DNA of 64,000 nt from Methylobacterium oryzae (lineage in GTDB: Bacteria > Pseudomonadota > Alphaproteobacteria > Rhizobiales > Beijerinckiaceae). Where the stretch lies: NCBI RefSeq assembly GCF_021398735.1, contig NZ_CP090350.1:124001-188000 (forward strand). Direction: 5' to 3'. The notes below the pieces were generated by a model. That model was not told the DNA's origin and did no database searches. It saw only the letters and a list, made by a program, of their open reading frames with translations. Positions 8,052 to 15,828 of the stretch are shown here, piece by piece. The number at the start of each line of letters is the position of its first letter. The first letter of the stretch is position 1. Both the position numbers and the translations under genes were made by a program.

Positions 8052-8081
8052 TCCGGCGGCACGCCTGGGCGCGCCGCCGGA
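8052..8081 (-). terminator. hairpin downstream of the fdh operon
   Basis: TCCGGCGGC at 8052-8060 and GCCGCCGGA at 8073-8081 form a perfect 9-bp stem with a 12-nt loop, 12 bp beyond the stop of the formate dehydrogenase alpha gene. No long T-run follows, so it may stop transcription only partly or protect the 3' end of the mRNA. Confidence 0.5.
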
Positions 8082-8092
8082 GATCACGCCGC

Positions 8093-11062
8093 CTACTCGG
8101 CGGCCATGGCCGTGTGGACGGCGGAGGCCCGGGCCGCGCAGAACTTGAACTCCGGGATCTTGCCCATCGGGTCGAGCGCCGGGTTCGTCAGCAGGTTGGC
8201 CGCGGCCTCGGCGTAGCAGAACGGCATGAAGATCATGCCGACCGGCACGTCGCGGTCGGAGCGCACCTTCAGGTGGACCGCGCCGCGGCGCGTCTCCAGC
8301 TTCATCGTGTCGCCGGGCTCCAGCCCGAGCCGGTAGAGCTCCTTCGGGGCCATGAAGGCGACCGCCTCGGGCTCCAGCGCGTCGAGGACGCCGGCGCGCC
8401 GGGTCATCGATCCGGTGTGCCAGTGCTCGAGCACGCGGCCGGTCGACAAGACCATCGGGTAGTCCTCGTCCGGCAGCTCGTCCGGGGGCACCACGGCGGC
8501 CGGGACGATCTTCGCGCGCCCGCTCTCGGTGGGGAAGCCGGCGTAGAAGATGATCTCGTTGCCGGGCTGGTCCGGCGCGTCGACCGGGTAGGTCACGGCG
8601 CCCTCGCGCTCCAGGCGCTCCCAGGTGATGTTGTTGAACGACGGCATCACCATGGCCATCTCGCGGAAGATGTCGGCCGGGCCGCCGTAGTTCCAGGGCA
8701 GGCCGAGGCGCTTCCCCAGTTCCTGGATGATCCACCAATCCTGCCGCGCGTCGCCCGGCGGGGACACCACCGGCTGCGAGATCTGCACGCGACGGTCGGT
8801 GTTGGTGAAGGTGCCCGCCTTCTCGGCGAAGGCGGAGGCCGGCAGCACCACGTCGGCGTGGAAGGCGGTCTCCGTCAGGAACAGGTCCTGCACGACGAGG
8901 TGGTCGAGCATCGCCAGGGCGTGCCGGGCGTGGTTCAGGTCCGGGTCGGACATCGCGGGGTTCTCGCCCTCGACGAACATGCCCTTGATCTCGCCGGCGT
9001 GGATCGCCCGCATGATCTCGACGACGGTGAGGCCCTTCTGCGGGTCGAGCTTCTGACCCCAGAACTCCTCGAACATCTCCCGCACCGCGGCCTTCTCGAC
9101 CGACTGGTAGTCCGGGTAGACCATCGGGATCAGGCCGGCATCGGACGCGCCCTGGACGTTGTTCTGGCCGCGCAGCGGATGCAGGCCGGTGCCGGGGCGC
9201 CCGATCTGCCCCGTGACGAGGGCGAGCGCGATCAGGCAGCGCGAGTTGTCCGTGCCGTGGACGTGCTGGCTGATGCCCATGCCCCAGAAGATGATCGAGG
9301 ACTTGGCCCGGGCGTAGAGCCGGGCGACCTCGCGCAGGGTCTCCGCGTCGATGCCGCAGACCGAGGCCATCTTCTCCGGCGTGAACTCGACGATCTTCTC
9401 CTTGAGCGCCTCGAAGTTCTCGGTGTAGCCGGCGATGTACTGCTCGTCGTAGAGCCGCTCCTCGATGATCACGTTGAGCATCGCGTTGAGCATCGCGACG
9501 TCCGAGCCGGGCTTGAACGCGAGGTGCTTGTAGGCGTGCCGCGACAGCACCTGCCGGCGCGGGTCCATGACGATCAGCTTGGCGCCGCGCTGCTTCACGG
9601 CGTTCTTGAGGAAGGTCGCCGCCACCGGGTGGTTCACGGTCGGGTTGGCGCCGATCACGATGATGACCTCGGCGTCGAGCGCCGCCGAGAACGGCGCCGA
9701 CACGGCGCCCGAGTTCAGGCCCTCCATGAGGGCGGCGACCGACGAGGCGTGGCACAGCCGGGTGCAGTGGTCGACGTTGTTCGAGCCGAACCCGAGCCGC
9801 ACCAGCTTCTGGAAGAGGTAGGCCTCCTCGTTCGAGCCCTTCGCGGAGCCGAAGCCGGCGAGCGCCTTGCGGCCATGGGTGTCGCGGACCGTCCTGAGGC
9901 CGCCGGCGGCGCGGTCGAGCGCCTCCTCCCAGGTCGCCTCGCGGAAGTGCGTCCACGGGTTGGCCGGGTCGACCTGGTCGTTGGCGTCCTTCGGGACGTT
10001 GTCCAGGCGGATCAGCGGCGCCGTCAGGCGGTGGGGGTGGTGGACGTAGTCGAAGCCGAAGCGGCCCTTCACGCAGAGCCGGTTGTGGTTGGCCGGGCCG
10101 TTCACGCCCTCGGCGTAGACGATCCTCTCGTCCTTCACCTTGTAGGAGACCTGGCAGCCGACGCCGCAATAGGGGCACAGCGAGGTCACCTCGCGGTCGG
10201 GATAGACCGTCCGGGTGTTGTGCTCGGCGTCGAGGTAGGCGGACGGCATCAGCGCGCCGGTCGGGCAGGCCTGGACGCACTCGCCGCAGGCCACGCAGGT
10301 CGATCCGCCCATCGGGTCGTCGAAGTCGAACACCACCTTCGCGTCGGCCGAGCGGTAGGCCATGCCGATCACGTCGTTGACCTGGACCTCGCGGCAGGCG
10401 CGGACGCAGAGGTTGCACTGGATGCAGGCGTCGAGATTGACGCTCATGGCCGGGTGGCTGAAGTCGCCGGTCCAGCGCTCGGCCGCGGGGAAGCGGCTCT
10501 CGGACACGTCGAGGAAGTCGGCCTGCACCCAGAAGTGCGATGTCGGGTCGTGCGAGGTCGCGCGCTCGGGCTGGTCGGCCACGAGCAGCTCGAGCACCAT
10601 GGCGCGGGCCTTGGTGGCGCGCTCGGTCGCGGACTTGACCTTCATGCCCACGGCCGGCGTGCGCTTGCACGAGGCGGCCAGCACGCGCTCGCCCTCGATC
10701 TCGACCATGCAGGCGCGGCAATTGCCGTCCGGGCGGTAGCCCGGCTCGGGCTTGTGGCAGAGGTGCGGGATGTGGGTGCCGAGGCGCTTGGCGACGGCCC
10801 AGATCGTCTCGCCGGGGGCGGCCTCGACCTGCTGGCCGTCGAATTCGAACGCGATGGTCGAGGGGGCGGTCGGCCGCTCCTTGAGATCGTGCAAGCCCGA
10901 CGGCTCCGGGGCCGCCTGGCCGCCCGCCTTCGCCCCTTCCGAGTAGGAGCCGCCGGCTCCCGGCTTCGGGCCCGGCGCGGGGCCGCCCGCATCCTGCAGC
11001 CCGTCGGCCCGGATCTCGGGCTTCTCGGTCTTGTCGCCGCGCTGTTCGGGGGCGTTGCTCAT
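8093..11062 (-). CDS. fdh1A: NAD-dependent formate dehydrogenase, alpha (catalytic) subunit, FDH1 type
   Basis: A 989-aa catalytic subunit oxidising formate to CO2 in the cytoplasm. N-terminal NuoG-like [2Fe-2S] domain: C102, C115, C118, C132. Two [4Fe-4S] sites: C213/C216/C219/C223 and C256/C259/C262/C266. The FDH cubane site is C296/C299/C303/C330 (LCPYCGVGC start). The active site is DHCTRLCHASS with the metal-ligating Cys at about 437 followed by His, so it is a cysteine, not selenocysteine, enzyme. Length and layout match the tungsten-containing FDH1 alpha subunit of Methylobacterium. Its residues 1-60 are a low-complexity Gly/Pro/Lys extension. It lies 55 bp after the beta-subunit gene. 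Confidence 0.96.
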   Translation of the reverse strand: MSNAPEQRGDKTEKPEIRADGLQDAGGPAPGPKPGAGGSYSEGAKAGGQAAPEPSGLHDLKERPTAPSTIAFEFDGQQVEAAPGETIWAVAKRLGTHIPHLCHKPEPGYRPDGNCRACMVEIEGERVLAASCKRTPAVGMKVKSATERATKARAMVLELLVADQPERATSHDPTSHFWVQADFLDVSESRFPAAERWTGDFSHPAMSVNLDACIQCNLCVRACREVQVNDVIGMAYRSADAKVVFDFDDPMGGSTCVACGECVQACPTGALMPSAYLDAEHNTRTVYPDREVTSLCPYCGVGCQVSYKVKDERIVYAEGVNGPANHNRLCVKGRFGFDYVHHPHRLTAPLIRLDNVPKDANDQVDPANPWTHFREATWEEALDRAAGGLRTVRDTHGRKALAGFGSAKGSNEEAYLFQKLVRLGFGSNNVDHCTRLCHASSVAALMEGLNSGAVSAPFSAALDAEVIIVIGANPTVNHPVAATFLKNAVKQRGAKLIVMDPRRQVLSRHAYKHLAFKPGSDVAMLNAMLNVIIEERLYDEQYIAGYTENFEALKEKIVEFTPEKMASVCGIDAETLREVARLYARAKSSIIFWGMGISQHVHGTDNSRCLIALALVTGQIGRPGTGLHPLRGQNNVQGASDAGLIPMVYPDYQSVEKAAVREMFEEFWGQKLDPQKGLTVVEIMRAIHAGEIKGMFVEGENPAMSDPDLNHARHALAMLDHLVVQDLFLTETAFHADVVLPASAFAEKAGTFTNTDRRVQISQPVVSPPGDARQDWWIIQELGKRLGLPWNYGGPADIFREMAMVMPSFNNITWERLEREGAVTYPVDAPDQPGNEIIFYAGFPTESGRAKIVPAAVVPPDELPDEDYPMVLSTGRVLEHWHTGSMTRRAGVLDALEPEAVAFMAPKELYRLGLEPGDTMKLETRRGAVHLKVRSDRDVPVGMIFMPFCYAEAAANLLTNPALDPMGKIPEFKFCAARASAVHTAMAAE

Positions 11063-11117
11063 GCGGCCGCTCCTGGCTCGGACATCGGGATAGAATTCGC
11101 CGGTACCATCGGTTGCC

Positions 11118-12836
11118 TCACTCGGCAGCCGCGGCGCGCGGGGCGGGGAACAGGTCCGGGAAGTACTTGATGACGCTGCTGAGCGGGTTCGAGGCGGCCT
11201 GGCCGAGGCCGCAGATCGAGGCGTCCCGCATGCACTGGGACAATTCGCCCAGGAGCTCGGTGTCCCAGACGCCCTGCTCCATCAGGATGCGGGCCTTCTG
11301 GGTCCCCGAACGGCAGGGGGTGCACTGCCCGCAGCTCTCGTCCTCGAAGAACTTCATCAGGTTCAACGCGGCGCCGCGCACATCGTCCCGGTCGGACAGG
11401 ATCACGACGGCGGCGGAGCCGATGAAGCAGCCGTACTTCTCCAGCGTCCCGAAATCGAGCGGGATGTCGTTCATCGACGCCGGCAGGATGCCGCCCGACG
11501 CGCCGCCCGGCAGGTAGGCCGCGAAGGTGTGGCCCTCCGCCATGCCGCCGCAATACTCGTCGATCAGTTCCTGGATGGTGAGGCCGGACGGGGCGAGCTT
11601 CACCCCCGGCTCCTTCACGCGCCCCGAGACCGAGTAGGAGCGCAGGCCGACGCGGTCGTTGCGGCCGTGGCTCTTCCACCAGTCGCCGCCCCGCTCGATC
11701 AGGTCGCGGACCCAGAACAGCGTCTCGATGTTGTTGATCAGCGTCGGACGGTTGAACAGGCCGACCTGGAACGGGAACGGCGGCTTGTGCCGCGGCAGCC
11801 CGCGCTTGCCTTCGAGGGACTCGATCAGCGAGGATTCCTCGCCGCAGATATAGGCGCCGGCGCCGCGGCGCAGGTCTATGCGCGGGCCGCCCGCGGGGAG
11901 CTTCGCGATCTCGCGCGTCAGGATCTCGCGGGAGATGGGATACTCGTCGCGCAGGTAGATGTAGACCTCCGGCGCCTCGACGACGTGGGCGCCGATCAGC
12001 ATGCCCTCGAGGAAGCGGTGCGGGTCGGTGTTGAGGTAGAGCTGGTCCTTGAAGGTGCCCGGCTCGCCCTCGTCCCCGTTGACCGCCATCAGCCGGGGCC
12101 CGGGCTCGCCGCGCACCGAGCGCCACTTGCGCCCCGTCGGGAAGCCCGCGCCGCCGAGGCCGCGCAGGCCGCCGTCGTCGAGCACCTTCAGGACGTCGTC
12201 GACCGGAAGGTCCCCGCTGCGGAGCCGGTCGAGGGTCGCGTACCCGCCGGCGGCCCGATAGGCCTCGTAGTCGACGTAGTCCGGGATATGGGCGTGCGTG
12301 TCGCCGGCCTCGACCGCGGCCCGCACGGAGGCGAGGTCGGCCTTGTGCAGGAAGTTGTGCCCGACCTCGACGGCGGGCGCGTGGTCGCACAGGCCGACGC
12401 AGGGCGCGCGCACGACGCGGACGGCGTCGGAGGCGAGTTCCCGCTGGAGCGTCTCCAGCAGCTCGTCGGCGCCGAACATCGCGCAGGTGATGCTGTCGCA
12501 GACCCGGACGGTCAGCCGCGGGATCGAGGCGTCACCCTCCTTCACGACGTCGAAATGCGCGTAGAAGGTCGCGGTCTCGAACACCTCGGCGAAGGCCAGG
12601 GCCATCTCGTCGGCGAGCGCCGCCAGGTGCTCGGCGCTGATCTGGCCGTAGGTGTCCTGGATCAGGTGCAGGTGCTCGATGAGCAGGTCGCGCTGGCGCG
12701 AGCGGGAGCCGAGAAGCTCCTCGATCTCGACCTTCGCCCGCGGCTCGACCTGGCGCCCCTTGGGGACGCTGCGCGCCTTGTTCCGCCCCCGGCCGGGATG
12801 CGAGAAAGTCCTGACTGTCCCCGGTGCCTCACTCAT
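11118..12836 (-). CDS. fdh1B: NAD-dependent formate dehydrogenase, beta subunit (NuoE-NuoF fusion)
   Basis: A 572-aa diaphorase subunit. Residues about 40-200 are NuoE-like with [2Fe-2S] ligands in VRVCDSITCAMFG and APCVGLCDHAP. Residues about 220-560 are NuoF-like: GLGGAGFPTGRKW (NADH site), NGDEGEPGTFKDQ (FMN site), GAGAYICGEESSLIESLEG, and a [4Fe-4S] site in ESCGQCTPCRSGT with a fourth Cys in ASICGLGQA. It passes electrons from the alpha subunit to NAD+. The fusion of NuoE and NuoF is characteristic of Methylobacterium FDH1. The start is ATG at 12834-12836; the longer open frame upstream shadows other sequence. Confidence 0.95.
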   Translation of the reverse strand: MSEAPGTVRTFSHPGRGRNKARSVPKGRQVEPRAKVEIEELLGSRSRQRDLLIEHLHLIQDTYGQISAEHLAALADEMALAFAEVFETATFYAHFDVVKEGDASIPRLTVRVCDSITCAMFGADELLETLQRELASDAVRVVRAPCVGLCDHAPAVEVGHNFLHKADLASVRAAVEAGDTHAHIPDYVDYEAYRAAGGYATLDRLRSGDLPVDDVLKVLDDGGLRGLGGAGFPTGRKWRSVRGEPGPRLMAVNGDEGEPGTFKDQLYLNTDPHRFLEGMLIGAHVVEAPEVYIYLRDEYPISREILTREIAKLPAGGPRIDLRRGAGAYICGEESSLIESLEGKRGLPRHKPPFPFQVGLFNRPTLINNIETLFWVRDLIERGGDWWKSHGRNDRVGLRSYSVSGRVKEPGVKLAPSGLTIQELIDEYCGGMAEGHTFAAYLPGGASGGILPASMNDIPLDFGTLEKYGCFIGSAAVVILSDRDDVRGAALNLMKFFEDESCGQCTPCRSGTQKARILMEQGVWDTELLGELSQCMRDASICGLGQAASNPLSSVIKYFPDLFPAPRAAAAE

Positions 12837-12898
12837 GCGGTATCTGATTTCCAACTGCTGGGACGGGTGGTCGCGGTGTCCTGAGGGCCGGTCGGAGG

Positions 12899-13213
12899 TT
12901 ACTGGCCGCCGAAGGCCCGGAGCGGCTGGCCGGCCTCGGACCGCGGCTTCATCGTGGCCGTGCCCGTCGCCTCGTCCAGGGACGTGACCCTGGGTCCGAC
13001 GACGGAGCGCAGCTCGGTCTCGAACGCGTCGAGGGCGTCGTTCAGGCGGTCCATCAGGGAGCCCGGCGCGTCTCCGGCCGGCGACGCGGCCGCCTGGGCG
13101 AGCGCGTCGCGGACCCGGCCGGCGAGCTCCTGCGTGAGCGGCGGCTTCGCGTCGGCGCAGTAGGCGTCCGTCACGATGGCGGCCCAGTCCGCCGCGGAGG
13201 ATGCGTCGCCCAT
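12899..13213 (-). CDS. small conserved protein, first cistron of the fdh operon
   Basis: A 104-aa soluble protein, predicted mostly helical (DWAAIVTDAYCADAKPPLTQE, LAGRVRDALAQAA, MDRLNDALDAFETELRSVV) with a flexible Ala/Gly-rich linker about residues 40-52. No metal-binding motif or signal peptide; one cysteine. It precedes the beta-subunit gene by 62 bp in the same direction, so it is probably cotranscribed with fdh1B-fdh1A. It has the position of the small delta/FdsD-type accessory subunits of other NAD-dependent formate dehydrogenases, but I do not see clear sequence identity with FdsD. A maturation or structural role is plausible but unproven. Confidence 0.7.
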   Translation of the reverse strand: MGDASSAADWAAIVTDAYCADAKPPLTQELAGRVRDALAQAAASPAGDAPGSLMDRLNDALDAFETELRSVVGPRVTSLDEATGTATMKPRSEAGQPLRAFGGQ

Positions 13214-13312
13214 GCTCAGGCCTGCGCGATCGAGGGACGGTTGAAGTCGTGCATGGCGTGCCCGTTCGGGTCCGTTGGCGTGGCGCTCGCTCGTGGCATA
13301 CCAAATGGCAGC

Positions 13313-13336
13313 CGTTATAGCGGAGGTGTTATATCG
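13313..13336. promoter_or_regulatory. Mo-box-like inverted repeat between the fdh operon and mobB
   Basis: CGTTATA at 13313-13319, ten bases, then TATATCG at 13330-13336, giving CGnTATA-N10-TATAnCG. The same architecture with the same spacing recurs at 15308-15331. It resembles the inverted TATA-containing boxes bound by ModE proteins, and a ModE-type regulator is encoded at 7270. It sits 100 bp from the fdh operon start and 127 bp from mobB, so it could act on either side. Confidence 0.55.
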
Positions 13337-13463
13337 TTTTTGAAGTCGTTTCAATTTGCGTGACGCCGGGGTCACGCGTCCCGGCGGCGCGGCCGACGCT
13401 TGCCCTGAGCCCTCGCGCGGGGCAGTGGGAACGGCACGAGAGGGGCTGTCAGCGGTGTCCGGC

Positions 13464-13982
13464 ATGCGCGTAATCGGACTCGCCGGGTGGAGCGGGGCCG
13501 GCAAGACCAGCCTGCTGGTCCGGGCCATCCCCCTGCTCGTCGCCCGCGGGGTGCGGGTGGCGACCATCAAGCACGCCCATCACGACTTCGACACGGACTG
13601 GCCTGGGAAGGATTCCTACGAGCACCGCAGGGCGGGCGCGAGCGAGGTTCTGATCTCGTCGGGCCGCCGCTGGGCCCAGGTCCACGAGCTGCGCGACGAG
13701 CAGGAGGCGAGCCTCGGCCAGCTCCTGCGGCGGATCAGCCCGTGCGACCTCGTCGTCGTGGAAGGGTACAAGCGGGAGCCAATCCCCAAGATCGAGGTCC
13801 ATCGCGCCGAGAACGGCCGCCCGCCCCTCCATCCGCTGGACACCACCATCGTGGGCATCGCGAGCGACGTCGCGTTTCCGGCCTCGGGCATTCCCGTCGT
13901 AGATCTGAACGACGCGGCGGCGGTGACGGGGCTGATGCTCGACGTGGCCGTTCCCTTCGAAGACGTCCTCGGGAGGCTCTAG
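13464..13982 (+). CDS. mobB: molybdopterin-guanine dinucleotide biosynthesis adaptor protein MobB
   Basis: A 172-aa P-loop GTPase. Walker A GWSGAGKTS (about residues 7-15) and the family motif HAHHDFDTDWPGKDSYEHRRAGA region (about 37-59) are clear, followed by LVVVEGYKREPIPKIEVHR, typical of MobB. MobB assists MobA in attaching GMP to molybdopterin to make the guanine dinucleotide cofactor used by formate dehydrogenases; mobA is not in this window. The ATG at 13464 gives a standard N-terminus (MRVIGLAGWSG); GTG at 13455 is an alternative. moeA begins 4 bp after its stop. Confidence 0.93.
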   Translation: MRVIGLAGWSGAGKTSLLVRAIPLLVARGVRVATIKHAHHDFDTDWPGKDSYEHRRAGASEVLISSGRRWAQVHELRDEQEASLGQLLRRISPCDLVVVEGYKREPIPKIEVHRAENGRPPLHPLDTTIVGIASDVAFPASGIPVVDLNDAAAVTGLMLDVAVPFEDVLGRL

Positions 13983-13986
13983 CCGG

Positions 13987-15243
13987 ATGGCCCAGCTCAG
14001 CGACGACTGCTTCGCGTTCGGCGGTCCTCTGATGACCATCGAGGACGCGCACGCGCTGTTCGGCGAGCGGCTCGCAGCGATCGTCGGCACCGAGGACGTT
14101 CCCGTCCCGGACGCCGACGGGCGCGTCCTGGCCGAGGATTGCGTCGCGCCCATCGACGTCCCGCCGTTCCCCAACTCGGCCGTCGACGGTTACGCGGTCC
14201 GTTTCGCGGACCTGCGCGCCTCCGATGCGACGATCCTGCCGGTCGGCGCGGTCGTCGCGGCCGGCGCCTCCCCCGAAGGCGTGTCGGTGGCGGGCTCGGC
14301 CGCCCGGATCTTCACCGGGGCCCCGATGCCGGCGGGGGCCGACACCGTCTTCATGCAGGAGGACGTCCAGGTCCTGCCCGACGGCCGGGTGTCCCTGCCG
14401 CTCGGGCTGAAGCGGGGCGCCAACAGCCGCGACGCCGGCGAGGACGCGGCGAAGGGCTCGACGATCATCGCGGCCGGCCGGCGTCTCCGGCCGCAGGACC
14501 TGGCCCTGGCGACCGCGGTCGGCCTGCGCACGCTGAAGGTCCGCCGCACCCTGCGGGTCGGCGTGTTCTCGACGGGCAACGAACTCGTCGAGCCCGGGTC
14601 GCCCCTGGGGCCGGGCGCGATCTACGACTCGAACCGCGTCCTGCTGCTCGCTCTTCTCCGGCGGATGGGCGTCGCGGCGCGCGACCTCGGCGTCATCCGC
14701 GACGACCCGGCGGCCCTCGCGGCCAGGCTCTCGGCGGCGGCCGCCGAGCACGACGTGATCCTGACTTCGGGCGGCGTGTCGACCGGCGACGAGGATCACG
14801 TGAAGACCGCCGTCGAGAGCATCGGGCGCCTCGTGTTCTGGCGGCTGGGGATCAAGCCGGGACGGCCGGTCGCGATGGGCATGATCGACGGCAAGCCGTT
14901 CCTGGGCCTGCCGGGCAACCCGGTGGCTGTCTACGTCACCCTGCTGTTCGTGGTGCGGCCGCTCCTCGCCCGGCTCGCCGGCGAGGCCTACGCGCCGTCG
15001 CGCGGATTCACCGTCAGGGCGGCCTTTCCCTATCGGAAGCGCGCGGGCCGCAGGGAGTTCGTCCGGGTCAGCCTCGCCCGGGACGCCGACGGCGCCTGGG
15101 AGGCCCGGAAGTTCCAGCGCGACGGCGCGGGCATGCTGTCATCGCTCACCGAATCCGACGGCCTCGTGGAGCTGGAGGATGACCGGACCGAGGTCGTGCC
15201 GGGCGACGCCGTGCGGTTCCACCCGCACGGGGCCCTCTGGTAG
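13987..15243 (+). CDS. moeA: molybdopterin molybdenumtransferase MoeA
   Basis: A 418-aa canonical MoeA, the third MoeA homologue in this locus. It inserts the metal into adenylylated molybdopterin. Motifs in order: FPNSAVDGYAVRF (about residues 59-71), FTGAPMPAGADTVFMQED (about 108-125), GEDAAKGSTI, STGNELVEPGSPL (about 196-208) with IYDSNR, TSGGVSTGDEDHV (about 260-272), GIKPGRPVAMG (about 291-301), LGLPGNPVAVYV. The N-terminus MAQLSDDCFAFGGPLMTIEDA is typical of alphaproteobacterial MoeA. It follows mobB by 4 bp and forms a two-gene operon. Confidence 0.95.
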   Translation: MAQLSDDCFAFGGPLMTIEDAHALFGERLAAIVGTEDVPVPDADGRVLAEDCVAPIDVPPFPNSAVDGYAVRFADLRASDATILPVGAVVAAGASPEGVSVAGSAARIFTGAPMPAGADTVFMQEDVQVLPDGRVSLPLGLKRGANSRDAGEDAAKGSTIIAAGRRLRPQDLALATAVGLRTLKVRRTLRVGVFSTGNELVEPGSPLGPGAIYDSNRVLLLALLRRMGVAARDLGVIRDDPAALAARLSAAAAEHDVILTSGGVSTGDEDHVKTAVESIGRLVFWRLGIKPGRPVAMGMIDGKPFLGLPGNPVAVYVTLLFVVRPLLARLAGEAYAPSRGFTVRAAFPYRKRAGRREFVRVSLARDADGAWEARKFQRDGAGMLSSLTESDGLVELEDDRTEVVPGDAVRFHPHGALW

Positions 15244-15307
15244 CGGGGCCGCGCTCAGGGCCTCACGAGACGCGGACCGCGCCCCAGCATTGCCGGGCTC
15301 GCGCATC

Positions 15308-15331
15308 CGTTATATCAAATCTGCTATATCG
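15308..15331 (+). promoter_or_regulatory. Mo-box-like inverted repeat upstream of the avidin-like gene
   Basis: CGTTATA at 15308-15314, ten bases, TATATCG at 15325-15331. Together with the preceding C, the 25-base arrangement CCGTTATA...TATATCG is shared with the site at 13313-13336, differing only in the centre. It ends 50 bp before the ATG at 15382 and 64 bp after moeA, so it most likely serves the downstream gene. Confidence 0.55.
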
Positions 15332-15381
15332 CTTGTGATGGGCCGTGCGAGCGGCCGCTCGATCGGCGGGCTTGAGCAACG

Positions 15382-15735
15382 ATGTTCGATGGTGTCTGGC
15401 GGAGCCAAGCCGGCGCGGAACTCCGCCTCCTCCAGATGGGCGAGGCGGTCTCCGGGACCTACACCGCCGCCGATCCCGGCTTCGCGCAGACGCATCGAAG
15501 CCGCATCCTCGTCGGCACGGCCGAGGGCGACATCATCGGCTTCGTGACCAGCACGTCGTCGCCCCAGGAGATCACGGCCTGGACCGGGCGCCTCGTCCGG
15601 ACCGACGAGAAGACGGCCGAGGCGATCCACGCGGTCTTCCACGCCGTCGAACGGTCCTCGCAGCCGAAGGCCGTGGCCGATCACGTCGCGCTCGAGACGA
15701 CCATCTTCTCGAAGGTCGAGAACGCCTGTTCGTGA
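15382..15735 (+). CDS. avidin/streptavidin-like beta-barrel protein
   Basis: A 117-aa protein without a signal peptide. Its spacing of hallmark residues fits the avidin family: FDGVWRSQAGAELRLLQ (strands 1-2), VSGTYTAAD (GTY...A), ILVGTAEGDIIGFVTST (G...GFxV), ITAWTGRLV (TTWSGQ position), AIHAVFHAV (TQWLL position) and TIFSKV (DTFTKV position) at the C-terminus. Of the streptavidin biotin contacts, Tyr43, Thr90 and Trp92 equivalents appear kept, while Asn23, Ser27, Trp79, Trp108, Trp120 and Asp128 equivalents appear changed. The fold assignment is by pattern only; biotin binding is doubtful and another small ligand is possible. It lies just after moeA behind a Mo-box-like repeat. Confidence 0.65.
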   Translation: MFDGVWRSQAGAELRLLQMGEAVSGTYTAADPGFAQTHRSRILVGTAEGDIIGFVTSTSSPQEITAWTGRLVRTDEKTAEAIHAVFHAVERSSQPKAVADHVALETTIFSKVENACS

Positions 15736-15828
15736 AGCCAGGGTCGCGTCCCTCCTCGATGGGGTCCCGAGGAACGGGGGCGACCGTGGCGCGAGGAGCG
15801 GTCGGCGCATGCGTGATCGGCGACGGCT

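Noticed and set aside
8036..11170. 1044-aa plus-strand open frame opposite the formate dehydrogenase alpha gene
   Set aside because: Antisense shadow; long stop-free antisense frames are expected at over 70% G+C, and the minus strand encodes all the Fe-S motifs of FDH.
15776..15828. Hairpin candidates between the avidin-like and flavoprotein genes
   Set aside because: Only a 5-bp stem (CCTCG/CGAGG) could be paired, too weak to call a terminator.
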